Source: Celeribacter baekdonensis (GTDB taxonomy: Bacteria; Pseudomonadota; Alphaproteobacteria; Rhodobacterales; Rhodobacteraceae). From it: 64,000 nucleotides of DNA. Both the position numbers and the translations under genes were made by a program. The stretch spans positions 1 to 64,000 of the forward strand of contig NZ_FNBL01000008.1 of assembly GCF_900102315.1 (NCBI RefSeq). Direction: 5' to 3'. The notes below the pieces were generated by a model. The model worked only from the letters and a program-made list of their open reading frames with translations, did not search any database and had not been told where the DNA came from. Numbering within the stretch: position 1 is the first letter of the stretch; every line of letters starts with the position of its first letter. Positions 63,051 through 64,000 of this stretch are shown here, one piece after another.

Positions 63051-63059
63051 TCTATAGAA

Positions 63060-63092
63060 AAGCCCCGGAGAGCGCTCTCCGGGGCTTCTTTT
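63060..63092. terminator. Strong terminator between M20 gene and phoD-like gene
   Basis: A 28-bp perfect palindrome (63060-63087) with arms AAGCCCCGGAGAGC / GCTCTCCGGGGCTT, followed by CTTTT. It ends the plus-strand M20 transcript and, being symmetric, may also serve the convergent phosphatase gene. Confidence 0.88.
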
Positions 63093-63099
63093 ATGCGGG

Positions 63100-63999
63100 T
63101 TACGCCAGATCGGGTTCGATCGTGGTCGACCACAACAACGTGTCAGCCGCATCCAAAAGCGACACTGTCATGGTCCGGTCAGCGGCGGAAATATCGACCT
63201 TGCCAAAGAACTGATAGCCATCAGAGGGCGGCAGGTTGAACTCGCCTTCCGGCGGCGCTTTGGCGAATTCGACTTTCGGGCCAAAGGTGTTGTCATACTC
63301 ACTCGGGCCAAAGGTGCCCGCGTGCAGCGGACCGGAGACAAATTCCCAGAACGGTTCAAAGTCCTGAAACTCGGCACGCTCCGGGCTGTAGTGATGCGCT
63401 GCGGTGTAATGCACATCGGCGGTGAGCCAGACGGTGTTTTTGACCTTGGCGTGTTTGATGAAGGACAGCACTTCGGCGATGTCGAATTCACGCCCCAGGA
63501 CCGGACCATCACCATTGGCCATGTTTTCAAACGCCTCTTTGCCGTCGCGCACCATCATGCCGATGGGCATATCGGCAGCGATGACTTTCCATGTGGCTTT
63601 CGAGGTCGACAAAGCGCCCTTGAGCCAAGCAATCTGTTCGGCACCCAGAAAATCCTTTGGCGTCGGCTGACGGTTGCCGTCATTGTCGTCGCGGTAGGTG
63701 CGCATGTCGAGAAAGAACACGTCCAACATCGGACCATAGGAGACCTTGCGATAGACGCGTTTGGGCTCTGCGGCATTGACGCGGATCGGGTACATTTCAA
63801 AAAACGCCTGCGCCGAGCGGGCAAACAATTTGGCGGCGGATTTCTCGGTGTAACGATCATCCGAGGCGAAGGTCTCGTTCGGATACCAGTTGTTGGTGAC
63901 TTCGTGGTCATCCCATTGATACAGGATCGGAACTTCGGCGTTAAACGCCCGCACATTGGTGTCGAGCATGTTGTATTTATGCGCGGCGCGGAACTCATT
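63100..63999 (-). CDS. phoD: PhoD-like alkaline phosphatase, C-terminal part (gene continues past the window)
   Basis: The frame is open from 63100 to the right edge with no start needed: sequence before the internal Met at 63969 (NEFRAAHKYN) still fits. About 300 residues are seen. PhoD catalytic-core words are present: YQWDDHEVTNNWYPNETF (metal-binding DDHEV...NNW) near the visible N-end, DVFFLDMRTYRDDN, FLGAEQIAWLKGAL, and VWLTADVHYTAAHHY. PhoD enzymes are calcium/iron phosphodiesterases/monoesterases, usually exported by Tat; the signal peptide would lie outside the window. Confidence 0.88.
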   Translation of the reverse strand, partial: NEFRAAHKYNMLDTNVRAFNAEVPILYQWDDHEVTNNWYPNETFASDDRYTEKSAAKLFARSAQAFFEMYPIRVNAAEPKRVYRKVSYGPMLDVFFLDMRTYRDDNDGNRQPTPKDFLGAEQIAWLKGALSTSKATWKVIAADMPIGMMVRDGKEAFENMANGDGPVLGREFDIAEVLSFIKHAKVKNTVWLTADVHYTAAHHYSPERAEFQDFEPFWEFVSGPLHAGTFGPSEYDNTFGPKVEFAKAPPEGEFNLPPSDGYQFFGKVDISAADRTMTVSLLDAADTLLWSTTIEPDLA

Positions 64000-64000
64000 C

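Noticed and set aside
1-64000. CRISPR arrays, tRNA/rRNA genes, IS ends or prophage
   Set aside because: No regularly spaced repeats with spacers, no cloverleaf or rRNA sequence, and no transposase, integrase or phage structural protein was recognised; a tRNAscan or ISfinder run would be decisive.

Overview
The window looks like chromosomal DNA of a marine-type Rhodobacteraceae (roseobacter-like alphaproteobacterium). Evidence: generally high GC, an alphaproteobacterial ALA synthase (hemA, C4 pathway), the amiC-mrcA-prfB and rodZ-ispG gene neighbourhoods, TRAP and FrcA/XylFGH-type transporters, a gamma-glutamylputrescine pathway, and two separate inorganic/organic sulfur oxidation loci. No rRNA, tRNA, CRISPR array, intact insertion sequence or phage module was seen. 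This identification is inference from gene content, not a search result.

Layout. 1-2.3 kb: ArsR-type repressor with its operator between -35 and -10, followed by a SoxC-like molybdenum sulfite/sulfane dehydrogenase and a short mono-haem SoxD-like cytochrome. 2.3-9.2 kb: a stress/detoxification patchwork: TetR with three palindromic operators facing a tautomerase, a cupin protein and glyoxalase I; a junction of two broken genes (tautomerase remnant against DMT-transporter remnant); DJ-1/PfpI protein; a second TetR operon (SnoaL-like, TfoX-N, quinone-reductase-like). 9.2-12.7 kb: puuA/puuB-type polyamine catabolism with a divergent GntR/FCD regulator. 12.7-17.7 kb: small lipoprotein, adenine deaminase, a siroheme-synthase-like protein with a decayed methyltransferase domain, glycerol kinase.

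17.7-26.9 kb: complete D-xylose module (xylA, xylB, single-domain ABC ATPase, permease, XylF, divergent ROK repressor) plus a CRTAC1-like secreted propeller protein. 27.4-33.8 kb: a minus-strand operon beginning with a GH2 beta-mannosidase, then D-lyxose/mannose-type isomerase, aldo/keto reductase, cytoplasmic beta-propeller protein and a MauG-like di-haem peroxidase, controlled from a LacI-type palindrome shared with a divergent LacI gene, which is followed by a TRAP QM pair lacking its binding protein and by an APH-fold kinase. 37.8-39.3 kb: MarR repressor divergent from an EamA exporter with two palindromic operators.

39.3-45.4 kb: sulfide-oxidation operon, transcribed leftward: YeeE/YedE pair, persulfide-dioxygenase-like MBL protein, stand-alone DUF442 phosphatase-like protein, DUF442-SQOR fusion, and SulP permease. 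The likely flow is uptake of reduced sulfur, sulfide to persulfide (SQOR), persulfide to sulfite (MBL), and anion movement (SulP); the SoxC-like enzyme at the left end could take sulfite onward. 45.7-52.7 kb: AT-richer accessory genes (Mrr-like nuclease, two hypotheticals, a methyltransferase) interleaved with prfB and mrcA. 52.8-64 kb: core genes amiC, aminotransferase, M48 protease, DsbA-like, ispG, rodZ, hemA, M20 dipeptidase, and the C-terminal part of a PhoD-like phosphatase that runs off the right edge.

A window-wide oddity is the frequency of short tandem duplications (9-25 bp period) at gene boundaries, several immediately after stop codons and one producing three copies of a Shine-Dalgarno/start unit in three reading frames upstream of the mannosidase gene.
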